48,787 bases of DNA from an uncultured Lachnospiraceae bacterium (GTDB taxonomy: Bacteria; Bacillota; Clostridia; Lachnospirales; Lachnospiraceae), in assembly GCA_910584585.1 (NCBI GenBank), contig CAJUBP010000038.1, positions 1 through 48,787 of the forward strand, given 5' to 3'. The notes beneath the pieces are model-generated. The model made no database searches and was not told the DNA's origin. It saw only the letters and a program-made list of their open reading frames with translations. Position 1 is the first letter of the stretch, and the number at the start of each line of letters is the position of its first letter. A program made the translations under genes and the position numbers. Of the stretch, positions 23,322-31,361 are shown one piece after another.

Positions 23322-24593
23322 CTACAGCACCCTGCGCACCGTAATAATCGGCCGGTAGGTAGCATTGTCATAGGCCACAATTCCGTATGCCGTTCCCTTG
23401 GCGTGGACAATCTGTCCGTTTCCCATGTAAATTGCCACATGTCCGGCATAGCAAATCAAATCGCCTGCCTGGGCGTTGGAATAACTCACTTCCTGTCCCA
23501 CGGAACGCTGAGAATAGGAATAGCTGGGGATACTGATGCCGAAATGGGCGTACACATAACTGGTAAATCCGCTGCAGTCTGCTCCGGTATTGGGATCTTT
23601 GCCGCCCCAGACATAGGGATTTCCCACAAAATTCATGGCGTAATTCACCACTGCGCTTCCGCTGACCCCTGTGCTGTAACCGGGGTTCTTATTGCCTCCG
23701 CCGCCGGATCCGCTGTCCGAGGAACCGCCGTTGGAAGAACCGCCGGAAGAATCACTGGCACTGGTGCTGTCCCCGCCGGAATTACTGCTGGCCCTGCGGG
23801 CCGCCGCTGCCGCTGCCGCCGCGCGCTGCTCCTGTTCTCTTTGCTCCCGTTCTCTCCGCTCCCGCTCAATCCGCTCATTTTCCTGGGCAATAATCGTATT
23901 CTGGGCATTGATGGTATCCTGATATTTGGCCGCCAGTTCCTGGGCTGCCGCCAGCTTATTCTGGAAATCTCCTACTTCATCTTTCTTCTGGGCAATGGTT
24001 GTCTCGAAGTTTTCCTTTGCCACCTGATATTCCTGCTGCTTCACTTCAAGCGCCTGGATCTCTTCTTCCTGCTGCTGTTCTAAGGCCGCTACCTGTTCTT
24101 TGGTATTCTGATATTCCGTCAGAAGCTCCCTGTCATAGGAATAAACTTCATTGACATACTCCACACGGTTCAGCAGATCCGCAATGCTTCCGGATTCCAG
24201 CAGGCTGGTGAGCATCGTGGTATCTCCCTTTTCATACATAAAGCGGATCCGCAGCTTCATCGCCTCATATTGGTTCTGCTCATCTATCTTGGCTTGTTCC
24301 AAATCTGCCTTCGTCTGCTCTAACTCGTCTTCCTTCACTGCCAGTTCTTCTTCCAGCGTGGACAGTTCGATCATAACATTTACCAGTTCCGCGTCCAGTT
24401 CATTGATTTCGCTGCGCAGCTGTTCCTGCTGTTCCTCTATCCTGTTAATCTCACCCTGTTTCGACTTCAGGTTGGCTTCCGCCTCTTTCTTCTTCTGTTC
24501 CGCATCTGACTTCTTGTCCGCCATTGCTACGGAAAACTGTGACATTCCCATGACAATTACCAGCACTGCCGCTGCCAGTCTCTTTCTTCTCAT
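23322..24593 (-). CDS. Secreted NlpC/P60 peptidoglycan endopeptidase with coiled coil
   Basis: 423-aa secreted cell-wall hydrolase. Signal peptide ~1-25 (ends SVAMA), then a long coiled coil ~28-245 like the regulatory part of PcsB/CwlO-type hydrolases, a Ser/Gly/Asn-rich linker ~265-310, and an NlpC/P60 domain with catalytic C340 (DCSGFTSYVY), H385 (GHVAIYMG) and third residue H397. Predicted to cleave gamma-D-Glu-diamino-acid bonds during cell separation; the coiled coil suggests control by a membrane partner such as FtsEX. Start ATG follows AAAGGAG. Confidence 0.9.
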   Translation of the reverse strand: MRRKRLAAAVLVIVMGMSQFSVAMADKKSDAEQKKKEAEANLKSKQGEINRIEEQQEQLRSEINELDAELVNVMIELSTLEEELAVKEDELEQTKADLEQAKIDEQNQYEAMKLRIRFMYEKGDTTMLTSLLESGSIADLLNRVEYVNEVYSYDRELLTEYQNTKEQVAALEQQQEEEIQALEVKQQEYQVAKENFETTIAQKKDEVGDFQNKLAAAQELAAKYQDTINAQNTIIAQENERIERERREREQREQEQRAAAAAAAARRASSNSGGDSTSASDSSGGSSNGGSSDSGSGGGGNKNPGYSTGVSGSAVVNYAMNFVGNPYVWGGKDPNTGADCSGFTSYVYAHFGISIPSYSYSQRSVGQEVSYSNAQAGDLICYAGHVAIYMGNGQIVHAKGTAYGIVAYDNATYRPIITVRRVL

Positions 24594-24724
24594 GCAAATC
24601 TCCTTTCTGAATTACTTTCCTCGCATCTGCAAGCAGCGGGAACCCTCTGCCTGAAATTCTGGTACAAGGTGATTATAACATCATCTTTCTCCGATAGCAA
24701 CCGGAGAACATTTGTATTCCTCTG

Positions 24725-27067
24725 CTATTTCTTCGTTTTGATTGTTTTTGTCTTAGACCAGTCTGAATACATCTTCCGGGATCTGTTATTCACCTTCACC
24801 GTCTTATAGGTACGGATTCTGATATAGTATTTTTTATTTCCCTTCAGCTTGCTGACCGTCTTGCTGGTGGTTTTAGGCTTCTTGACCAGAACTGACTTGG
24901 TGGTTTTCTGGGTAAAGTTTTTGCTTGTAGAATACTGAATCTCGTACCCGCTGATCTCTTTCTCCTGTTTCTTCCATTTCAGGGTGAAGCCTTTGGATTT
25001 CTTTGTCACTTTCGTAAGCGAAGTTCCTTTAGGATAAACCTTATAGCTTCTGCTTACCGTTCCTGTGTAATCTCCCTGGAAGTTTATCTTCACCGTGTAA
25101 TTGCCTACTCCGGCCTTGCAACCGGAAAAATCCACCGTATAGTCGGTTCCTTCCGCCAGTTCATTGCCTTTCCTGTCTCTCACCAGCACTGAGGGCCTGT
25201 TTACGCTTCCGTTCCATACAAATTCTGTGGCGGAAAGCCTGACCTTTTCGATTCCGCTGATGCTGGATTTCTCTCCCTCTTTTCCGCAGACCGTGCAGAT
25301 ATCCCGGACAATTCCGTCTCTTTTAAAAGAAGCCTGCTTCTCTGTTCGTTCTTCATAGTCATGTCCCAGAGCCGGAGTGTTTTTGATATACTGATGGCCG
25401 CATTTTTGGCAAACGCAAAGCACTGCCCCGCCCACTCTGCAGTCTGCTTTCCGCTGCTCAGTTTCCTTATAAACATGACTGCAGTTCTCTGTATTCTCGT
25501 CCTTTGGCGGCGTTGGAGTAGGCGTGGACGGTTCATCTGGTCCCGGCGGGGTGGGCGTTGGATCTTCCGGTTCCGGCGGAGTAGGCGTCGGATCTGTTGG
25601 TTCATCCGGTTCCGGCGGGGTGGGCGTCGGCGTTGGGATGGGTTCCCCTTTATAAATATAATTAATATTTCTTTCTTTGGCGTAGTCTTCCGCAGCACTG
25701 CCCGGAGTAACAATCATCCAAAAATTTTGATCCCGATAGTCTTCCAAATGGCCTTCAATTTCTTTCACACTGGCCGGAACCTCCAAATATTTTCCCGCCC
25801 GATTGTACACTGCCGCAAAAGTCACAGTAACTACTCCATCCGGGATTACCAGCATTTCTCTTCCATTAGGAGACGCGTAAAGAATATTCCCTTCTTTATT
25901 CAGAATAAATCCGTCCTCTGATTTAAGATCGGGATTATCCTCTGCCACTACAAATTCCAAAACTGATTTGCAGCTGTCAAAAGGAACCAAACTTATTCCT
26001 ACTTCTGTATATCCTGCCGGAATCGTCAGTTTCGTCAATCCGTCACAGCCGTAAAACGCCCCCATTGCAAAATCAGTAACCGAATCCGGTATCACATATT
26101 CTCCTTCTTTTCCTCCAGGATAAGCAATCAATTTCGTTTTATCTTTGTTGAATAACACATCATCCTCTACCAGACAATCTGTCCCTGTCCCGTCCTCTGA
26201 ACGCATGGTAATCTTGGACAGATTCCTGCAATATTTGAAGGGATTGTCATCCGGAACTTCCACCCCCTGGGGCAGGGAAACCTCTTTCAGATTCGTCATG
26301 GAAAAAGCCGTGCCTGCTATGGTCTTTAGCGAATCCGGAAAATTAACTTCCGTTAGACTGGAGCACTCCTGAAACGCGGTCCACTCTATCTTTTCTAAAC
26401 CATCCGGCAATTCCAGAGATTCCAGACTTTCACATTTGGCAAACGCAAATTGCCCGATTTCCTTAAGCCCCTCAGACAAAGTTACCTGTTCCAGACTGCT
26501 GCAGGCGATAAACGCACTATTCTCTATCCGGGCCAGACTTCCCGGCAATACCGCTTCCTTTAACCCTTTGCAGCTGGAGAACGCATCTTTCCCTATGCTC
26601 TCAAGGCCTTCCGGCAGCACTGCTTTTTCCAGCTTTTCACAAGCAGTAAACGCATTTTGGCCAATGCTCTTTAGGCTGCTGGGAAAAGTAATCTCGGTAA
26701 GCTCCCCGCAGTTTTTAAATACATTGTCTTCAATTTTCTCAATTCCCTCTGACAGTGTTACTTTCGTCAGATTAGGACAATCGGCAAACATCTCGCTTGT
26801 GTTGCTTCTGCTTCCTACTGCAGTCACCTTTTTCCCATCGATTTCAGCGGGAATACGTACCTCCGTACAATCTCTTGCACTTTCATAAATTCCTTTCACA
26901 ACATAATCGCCCGTATTTGGGTCAGTCTCCAGAGCAAAATCTTCCTTACTCTCCGCAATGCTTCCTGCCCTGCCGGAAATCTCCTGCCCATAAACCACCG
27001 TCTGGGACAAACCGGAACAAGCCAGCACAGCCGCCATTCCAAGGCTTACGATTCGTTTCCAATTCAT
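24725..27067 (-). CDS. Secreted BspA-type leucine-rich-repeat surface protein
   Basis: 780 aa with a signal peptide (~1-28). About eight or more LRR_5/BspA repeats span ~75-430 (pattern LxxVxLPEGLxxIGxxAFxxCxxL). A Pro/Thr spacer of PTPTPPEP units follows at ~475-535, then a Cys-rich module (CSHVYKETEQRKADC, CQKCGH, CTVCGK) and a C-terminal FN3-like domain (YEIQYSTSKNFT, KKYYIRIRTYK). No LPXTG motif or SLH domain is visible, so the attachment mode is unknown. BspA-like proteins mediate adhesion in gut bacteria. Start ATG follows GGAGGG. Confidence 0.9.
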   Translation of the reverse strand: MNWKRIVSLGMAAVLACSGLSQTVVYGQEISGRAGSIAESKEDFALETDPNTGDYVVKGIYESARDCTEVRIPAEIDGKKVTAVGSRSNTSEMFADCPNLTKVTLSEGIEKIEDNVFKNCGELTEITFPSSLKSIGQNAFTACEKLEKAVLPEGLESIGKDAFSSCKGLKEAVLPGSLARIENSAFIACSSLEQVTLSEGLKEIGQFAFAKCESLESLELPDGLEKIEWTAFQECSSLTEVNFPDSLKTIAGTAFSMTNLKEVSLPQGVEVPDDNPFKYCRNLSKITMRSEDGTGTDCLVEDDVLFNKDKTKLIAYPGGKEGEYVIPDSVTDFAMGAFYGCDGLTKLTIPAGYTEVGISLVPFDSCKSVLEFVVAEDNPDLKSEDGFILNKEGNILYASPNGREMLVIPDGVVTVTFAAVYNRAGKYLEVPASVKEIEGHLEDYRDQNFWMIVTPGSAAEDYAKERNINYIYKGEPIPTPTPTPPEPDEPTDPTPTPPEPEDPTPTPPGPDEPSTPTPTPPKDENTENCSHVYKETEQRKADCRVGGAVLCVCQKCGHQYIKNTPALGHDYEERTEKQASFKRDGIVRDICTVCGKEGEKSSISGIEKVRLSATEFVWNGSVNRPSVLVRDRKGNELAEGTDYTVDFSGCKAGVGNYTVKINFQGDYTGTVSRSYKVYPKGTSLTKVTKKSKGFTLKWKKQEKEISGYEIQYSTSKNFTQKTTKSVLVKKPKTTSKTVSKLKGNKKYYIRIRTYKTVKVNNRSRKMYSDWSKTKTIKTKK

Positions 27068-27215
27068 AACTTTCCCTCCTGTCTGACATCCGTCAGCATA
27101 CTTAATCCTATAAAACCTAATTTATATTTTAAGCCAGAAATCAACAGATTTCAAGGGGCTTTCTGATAAATAATATCAGCAAATAACATAGGATGATATA
27201 GGGTTACAATCCGCA

Positions 27216-27286
27216 AAAACTGCATGAACGGCCTTTCCCATGCAAATCATATCCATTCGCGCAGGGAAGGCCATCCATGCAGTTTT
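27216..27286. repeat. Long hairpin, two-part stem
   Basis: AAAACTGCATG (27216-27226) pairs with 27276-27286. After a 3/3-nt internal loop, GGCCTT(T)CCC pairs with GGGAAGGCC with one bulge. The 24-nt loop is unpaired. Lies in the gap between the SipL-like and LRR genes (27068-27384), which otherwise has no gene. Confidence 0.75.
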
Positions 27287-27301
27287 GTTTCTATCCAAAT
27301 A

Positions 27302-27376
27302 TATTACTCCGGCGGTTAAATATCGCATCATCTTGCTAGCCCAAATCTGACGCGATATTTAACCGCCGGAGTAATA
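27302..27376. repeat. 25-bp perfect hairpin downstream of the SipL-like gene
   Basis: Arms 27302-27326 and 27352-27376 are perfectly complementary, with a 25-nt loop. On the minus strand it follows the SipL-like stop by 9 bp, so it may stabilise or end that transcript, but the T-run is poor (TATTTGG). Confidence 0.85.
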
Positions 27377-27384
27377 AATCCCTT

Positions 27385-28944
27385 TTATCCCACTGTCTTA
27401 ATAATCAGTATCTTATCTCCTCCCTTAATCTGTTCCGACGGAAGCTGGTTAGTGGTTACAATCTCTGAAATTGTCGTATAATTCTCTTTCGCTATATTCC
27501 ACAGCTTATCTCCCTCCTTAGCTATATAGCCGATAATCCCCGGGCTTTCCTGCAGTTCTTCCATATTCAGAGGCTCCTGCTGCACTTCTGTCATCTTATG
27601 CACTTTCTGCTGCTCAAAGACAATACAGTTCAGACCCAGCACCGCTTTCACTTCCACCTGGCTGCTGTCTGCCATCACTGTGGTAAGCTGATCGATGCCA
27701 GTCTGCAGATGATACCGGCAGCTCTCATTAATTCCCGGAACCTCGATCAGATAGTGGAAAGGCAGAATATCCTTCATGGACGCCACCGGCATCCGATCAT
27801 CTGCCGTCACATACAAAATATTCATTTGAAGGGTTCCTTCTACCTGAATTCCTCCCTCCACAATTTCCGTCTGCTCCACCACAGCATTCCCTTCACTGGC
27901 GCAAATTTGCAGAATCGGTTCCTGATTTTTGTCCAGACTCATTTTCTCCGCAATCTTGCATTTGGAAGCATTGCGCAGCAGCAGCTTTTCAAAAACAGAC
28001 TCCTGGTACACAGGCATCAGTTTTTCGTTGGTGGCATACAAATCTGCCACAATCCGGTCTTCTTCCTCGGTAAATACCTGCAGATCCAGATCCAGCACCA
28101 GTTCTAAATGGAGCATACGCTCTTCCCCGTCATAATCCGGCTTGGCTTCCAGCTCAATCCCTGCAATATCATAGGAAATATCGCAAATCATATCATCGCT
28201 GCATCCCTGACAGTCTATGACGCCGGTAAAGGGCAGCGCCGTCTCCATCCACTGTAAATGCTCTTCTTCCTCCTCTCCTTCATAGAGCACAAACACCAGC
28301 GCTTCCCCCTTAATGCTCAGCTGCCCGTCAAACAAACGCATCTCCACGCTGCGAAGCTGCACGCTCTTCCACAGCACCTGCCGGATATTCGGCTTATTGG
28401 AAGGCAGGACAATCTCTTCCTTAAACCGGTACGTATCCTTTTTCGCCAGAAAAAGCTGCATGGCTGACAGCTTATCCTCTAAAAGCTGGATGCCGCCCTC
28501 CCGCTCAGCTCCTGTAATAACATCTTCATCATAAACTTCATCTATCACTGCTTTCAGCACCACCAAAGCTTTCACGCTAAGTTTTCTGGAATTGATAATC
28601 CCTATGGATAGATCCTCCATCTCCCAGCTCATTTTGGCGGTATCGTACTCATTGGCTCCGTCAATGGCAAGGCTTTCCTGAAAAGGAATCTCTCCGCTCA
28701 TGCTGTTGATTTTGCCTTCCTCCTGGTCGCTTCGGTACAGCAGGGAAAATTTCAGCACGCCTTTCAGCCATACGTGATCCTGAGTAATGGTAGTCTCATC
28801 CAGCCTGATTTCTCCCTTATCCAGAATAATCCGTATCAAATCCGGCTTGGTGTCCGGCACGTTAAAATCATCATCCAGTGTAATCTGTGTTACAGCTTTT
28901 CCCTTTTCCCGGTTCATATGTATATATTTTTTCGATAATTCCAA
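27385..28944 (-). CDS. sipL: SipL-like SPOCS (DUF3794) and LysM sporulation protein
   Basis: 519 aa from a TTG at 28944. In Clostridioides difficile, SipL binds SpoIVA on the forespore and is needed for coat assembly and engulfment. The protein has successive DUF3794/SPOCS segments, starting with ELSKKYIHMNREKGKAVTQI and LDDDFNVPDTKPDLIRII, and a C-terminal LysM (IGYIAKEGDKLWNIAKEN to IKGGDKILII). The open frame extends 21 codons further to an ATG, but family N-termini begin MELxKK, and GGAG lies 11 nt before the TTG. The length matches C. difficile SipL. Confidence 0.82.
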   Translation of the reverse strand: MELSKKYIHMNREKGKAVTQITLDDDFNVPDTKPDLIRIILDKGEIRLDETTITQDHVWLKGVLKFSLLYRSDQEEGKINSMSGEIPFQESLAIDGANEYDTAKMSWEMEDLSIGIINSRKLSVKALVVLKAVIDEVYDEDVITGAEREGGIQLLEDKLSAMQLFLAKKDTYRFKEEIVLPSNKPNIRQVLWKSVQLRSVEMRLFDGQLSIKGEALVFVLYEGEEEEEHLQWMETALPFTGVIDCQGCSDDMICDISYDIAGIELEAKPDYDGEERMLHLELVLDLDLQVFTEEEDRIVADLYATNEKLMPVYQESVFEKLLLRNASKCKIAEKMSLDKNQEPILQICASEGNAVVEQTEIVEGGIQVEGTLQMNILYVTADDRMPVASMKDILPFHYLIEVPGINESCRYHLQTGIDQLTTVMADSSQVEVKAVLGLNCIVFEQQKVHKMTEVQQEPLNMEELQESPGIIGYIAKEGDKLWNIAKENYTTISEIVTTNQLPSEQIKGGDKILIIKTVG

Positions 28945-29043
28945 AATAAAAACGCTCCAATCCTGAATATTTGTACATTTTATTCCAGATTGAAGCATTT
29001 TATTCATTTTAGGAACGGTAAAGTTATTTATTTGCTATTCCTT

Positions 29044-29078
29044 AGGAACTGTTCAGAAATAACTTATGAATAGTTCCT
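29044..29078 (-). terminator. Possible terminator after veg
   Basis: AGGAACT (29044-29050) pairs with AGTTCCT (29072-29078), with further inner pairing TTCA/TGAA. The T-run is weak. Confidence 0.4.
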
Positions 29079-29086
29079 TACTTTCA

Positions 29087-29335
29087 TTAGCATAATTTCA
29101 TTCGGATATCCCTTGTTAATACATCGGCATAACTGAAAGAAAGTAACTGCGGTGGATTTTTCTCATTGTCATCATCTACCAAAATGGTAAAAACCGATGG
29201 GTATGCCCCTTTGATAACTCCTTCCTGAATGTCAACCCTGTTGCGGCCCCTGTCCAACTGGATCATGACCTTATTGCCTAACTGCCCTGATACAGATGCA
29301 CGTACTTTGTTAATATCTGCCTGCTGTACTGCCAT
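29087..29335 (-). CDS. veg: Veg family protein
   Basis: 82-aa beta-rich protein of the Veg family (DUF1021), highly expressed in Bacillus, where it promotes biofilm matrix gene expression and is linked to spore outgrowth. Characteristic segments: INKVRASVSGQLGNKVMIQL, GVIKGAYPSVFTILVD, LLSFSYADVLTRDI. I chose the ATG at 29335 (MAVQQADI), with AGGTGG upstream; a GTG three codons earlier is weaker. A strong promoter and a ~180-nt leader precede it. Confidence 0.9.
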   Translation of the reverse strand: MAVQQADINKVRASVSGQLGNKVMIQLDRGRNRVDIQEGVIKGAYPSVFTILVDDDNEKNPPQLLSFSYADVLTRDIRMKLC

Positions 29336-29518
29336 TCTTTCCACCTCTATTCTATTTCTTTCTCCGAAGCAGGTTCTGCCGCTTTGTCCCTGGCAAATTC
29401 TGTCTCCGGGGCAGTTTCCTTAAGGAAACCGATCTTTCCGGCCCTAAAGCATGTTTGAAAAATCATTTCCGGCATCTGTCAGAACACATTTTAAGACACG
29501 CTCTAGTAACACCTGTTT

Positions 29519-29547
29519 AGTATACCACCGTGTTAAACTATTGTCAA
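29519..29547 (-). promoter_or_regulatory. Strong veg promoter
   Basis: On the minus strand TTGACA (29542-29547) and TATACT (29519-29524) are separated by 17 bp. This agrees with veg having one of the strongest vegetative promoters in Bacillus. The leader of about 180 nt contains a GTTTCCTTAAGGAAAC palindrome. Confidence 0.8.
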
Positions 29548-29733
29548 AGGGAAATATGAGATAAATTTCGACAGGAATTTCAAATCTCAATTGTAAATTT
29601 AAATTCCACCCCTATGTGGAATTTAATCCTTCAAATCTTCTTTACCATCGCTTTTACCGAAACATCACTTCCAAACCGAACAGATGTGTGATATACTTTA
29701 CCATGAGGAGGGACCCAGCACTTACCATTGAGC

Positions 29734-29865
29734 ATCCACAGCGCAGTATGCTGGGAGGAGCCCTGATGGTTCCCCCACAACATCCACAGCATAATACACT
29801 GGAAGAACCCCGAATGATTCCCACAACACCCACAGCATAATATACTATAAAAGTCCCCCACAATT
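29734..29865. repeat. Three ~47-bp direct repeats upstream of dinB
   Basis: Units start ATCCACAGCGCAGTATGCTG (29734), ATCCACAGCATAATACACTG (29782) and ACCCACAGCATAATATACTA (29828), and end TTCCCCCACAAC, TTCCCACAAC and TCCCCCACAAT. The repeats end about 30 bp before the dinB start. The rest of the veg-dinB gap (29548-29733) has no gene I can see. Confidence 0.85.
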
Positions 29866-29896
29866 ATTTCCAACACTACACACCGAGGTGATCCAA

Positions 29897-31075
29897 TTGA
29901 ACCCATCGCTCATTTTCCACATCGACGTCAACTCCGCCTACCTTTCCTGGACTGCGGTAGAGCAGCTGAAAAACGGCAGCACTCTGGATCTGCGGGAAAT
30001 CCCCTCCATTATCGGCGGCGATATGGCCAGCCGCCACGGCGTCGTCCTGGCCAAATCCATCCCAGCCAAGGCATACCATATTTCCACCGGAGAACCGGTA
30101 GCCCATGCCCTCCAAAAATGCCCCCATCTTCTGCTGGTTCCTCCGGATCATAAACTGTACAGCGCCTACAGCAAGCGGCTGATGGAACTTCTGAGCACTT
30201 TCTGTCCCAGAATCGAACAGGTCAGCATTGATGAATGCTACATGGATTTTACCGGATACGAGAAACCTTACGGCAGTCCCATTGCCGCCGCTTCGGCAAT
30301 CAAAGACAAGGTAAGGAACACGTTCGGCTTCACCGTGAATATCGGTATTTCCACCAATAAGCTTCTTGCGAAAATGGCCTCTGACTTCCAGAAACCCGAT
30401 CGTGTCCACACCCTATTTCCAGAAGAAATCCCTGCAAAAATGTGGCCACTTCCTGTTCGGGAGTTATTTATGGTAGGAAAATCCTCTGCCGCCACATTAG
30501 AGAAAATGGAAATCCGTACCATCGGCGATTTAGCCCGGACAAATGTAAAGATTCTGGAAAGCCATATGAAAAGCCACGGACGATTAATCTGGGAGTTTGC
30601 CAACGGCATAGACAATTCTCCTGTTCACACGGAAGAAAGCGAATTGAAATGCGTGGGGAATTCCACTACCCTGTCAAGAGACGCCAAAACCGCGCCGGAG
30701 GCAAAAGAAACCTTACGCACCCTCTGCCGCCAGGTCTCTTCCCGGCTGAAACGTTACCATCAGCTTGCCGGCATGGTCAGCACAGAAATCCGCTATGCTA
30801 CTTTCGTGCGGGTGTCCCATCAAATGCAGCTTCCTGCTGCTACAGATAAGGAAGATGTTCTGTACCATCATGCCTGTCTGCTGTTTGATGAACTGTGGAA
30901 TGGAGAGCCCATCCGCCTTCTTGGAGTTCGAACCTCCAAGCTGACAGACGAACCGGAGCCGGTGCAGATGACATTGTTTGACCTGCCCAAAACACAGAAA
31001 GAGCTGCGGGCGGAAAAGGCTATGAAAGCTCTGCAGGAACGCTTCGGAAAGGATATAATCAAAAAGGGGGTTTAG
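29897..31075 (+). CDS. dinB: DNA polymerase IV (Y-family translesion polymerase)
   Basis: Error-prone polymerase that bypasses DNA lesions. Catalytic carboxylates are in HIDVNSAYLSW (D10) and SIDECYMDF (D112, E113). The thumb/HhH region (STNKLLAKMASDFQKPD) and little-finger domain follow. 392 aa is slightly longer than E. coli DinB. The start is TTG at 29897 with GAGGTGAT 5 nt upstream; the in-frame GTG at 29888 lies inside that ribosome binding site. No LexA box was recognised; tandem repeats occupy the upstream region. Confidence 0.92.
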   Translation: MNPSLIFHIDVNSAYLSWTAVEQLKNGSTLDLREIPSIIGGDMASRHGVVLAKSIPAKAYHISTGEPVAHALQKCPHLLLVPPDHKLYSAYSKRLMELLSTFCPRIEQVSIDECYMDFTGYEKPYGSPIAAASAIKDKVRNTFGFTVNIGISTNKLLAKMASDFQKPDRVHTLFPEEIPAKMWPLPVRELFMVGKSSAATLEKMEIRTIGDLARTNVKILESHMKSHGRLIWEFANGIDNSPVHTEESELKCVGNSTTLSRDAKTAPEAKETLRTLCRQVSSRLKRYHQLAGMVSTEIRYATFVRVSHQMQLPAATDKEDVLYHHACLLFDELWNGEPIRLLGVRTSKLTDEPEPVQMTLFDLPKTQKELRAEKAMKALQERFGKDIIKKGV

Positions 31076-31091
31076 TACTAGAGCGGACTTT

Positions 31092-31308
31092 CTTTGGGTA
31101 CGGACGGAACTAGCGGATTGCCCTTTGGCACACAAACCGGGCAGCGTTCCGGCGAACTAACTGCCAACTCCGACTAAGGAAGTCAGGAATGCCTTCCTTC
31201 CTAAGTCGTCCTAAGCAGTGGATTTCGCCTCCACTAAGGACGCCCGTGAATCGTTTGCTTAGCCAAAGGGCAATCCGCTAGTTCCTGTGTATCGAAATAT
31301 AGATTGTT
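31092..31308. repeat. Structured 216-bp repeat element, copy B (inverted)
   Basis: Reverse-orientation copy of the element at 18580-18795. The closing stem is 24 bp and perfect (31106-31129 with 31262-31285). The reverse complement shares the flanking phrase ATTTCGATACACAGGAA, the AGTGGA hairpin and the GACTTAGGAAGGAAGG arm with copy A. It lies between the convergent ends of dinB and an ABC transporter gene. Confidence 0.85.
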
Positions 31309-31361
31309 TGCTATAGTACTGTGTACTGTGTACTGAGTACTGGGTAGGTTTGAAAAATACG

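Noticed and set aside
25201..25713. Arg/Pro-rich frames over the Pro/Thr spacer of the LRR protein
   Set aside because: Shadows of the repetitive PTPTPPEP coding sequence in other frames.
29345..29512. Riboswitch in the long veg leader
   Set aside because: Only one simple palindrome is visible, with no recognisable aptamer pattern; veg is not a typical riboswitch target.
29776..29897. LexA/SOS operator ahead of dinB
   Set aside because: No match to the Firmicutes LexA box pattern (CGAAC-N4-GTTCG) was found in the upstream region.
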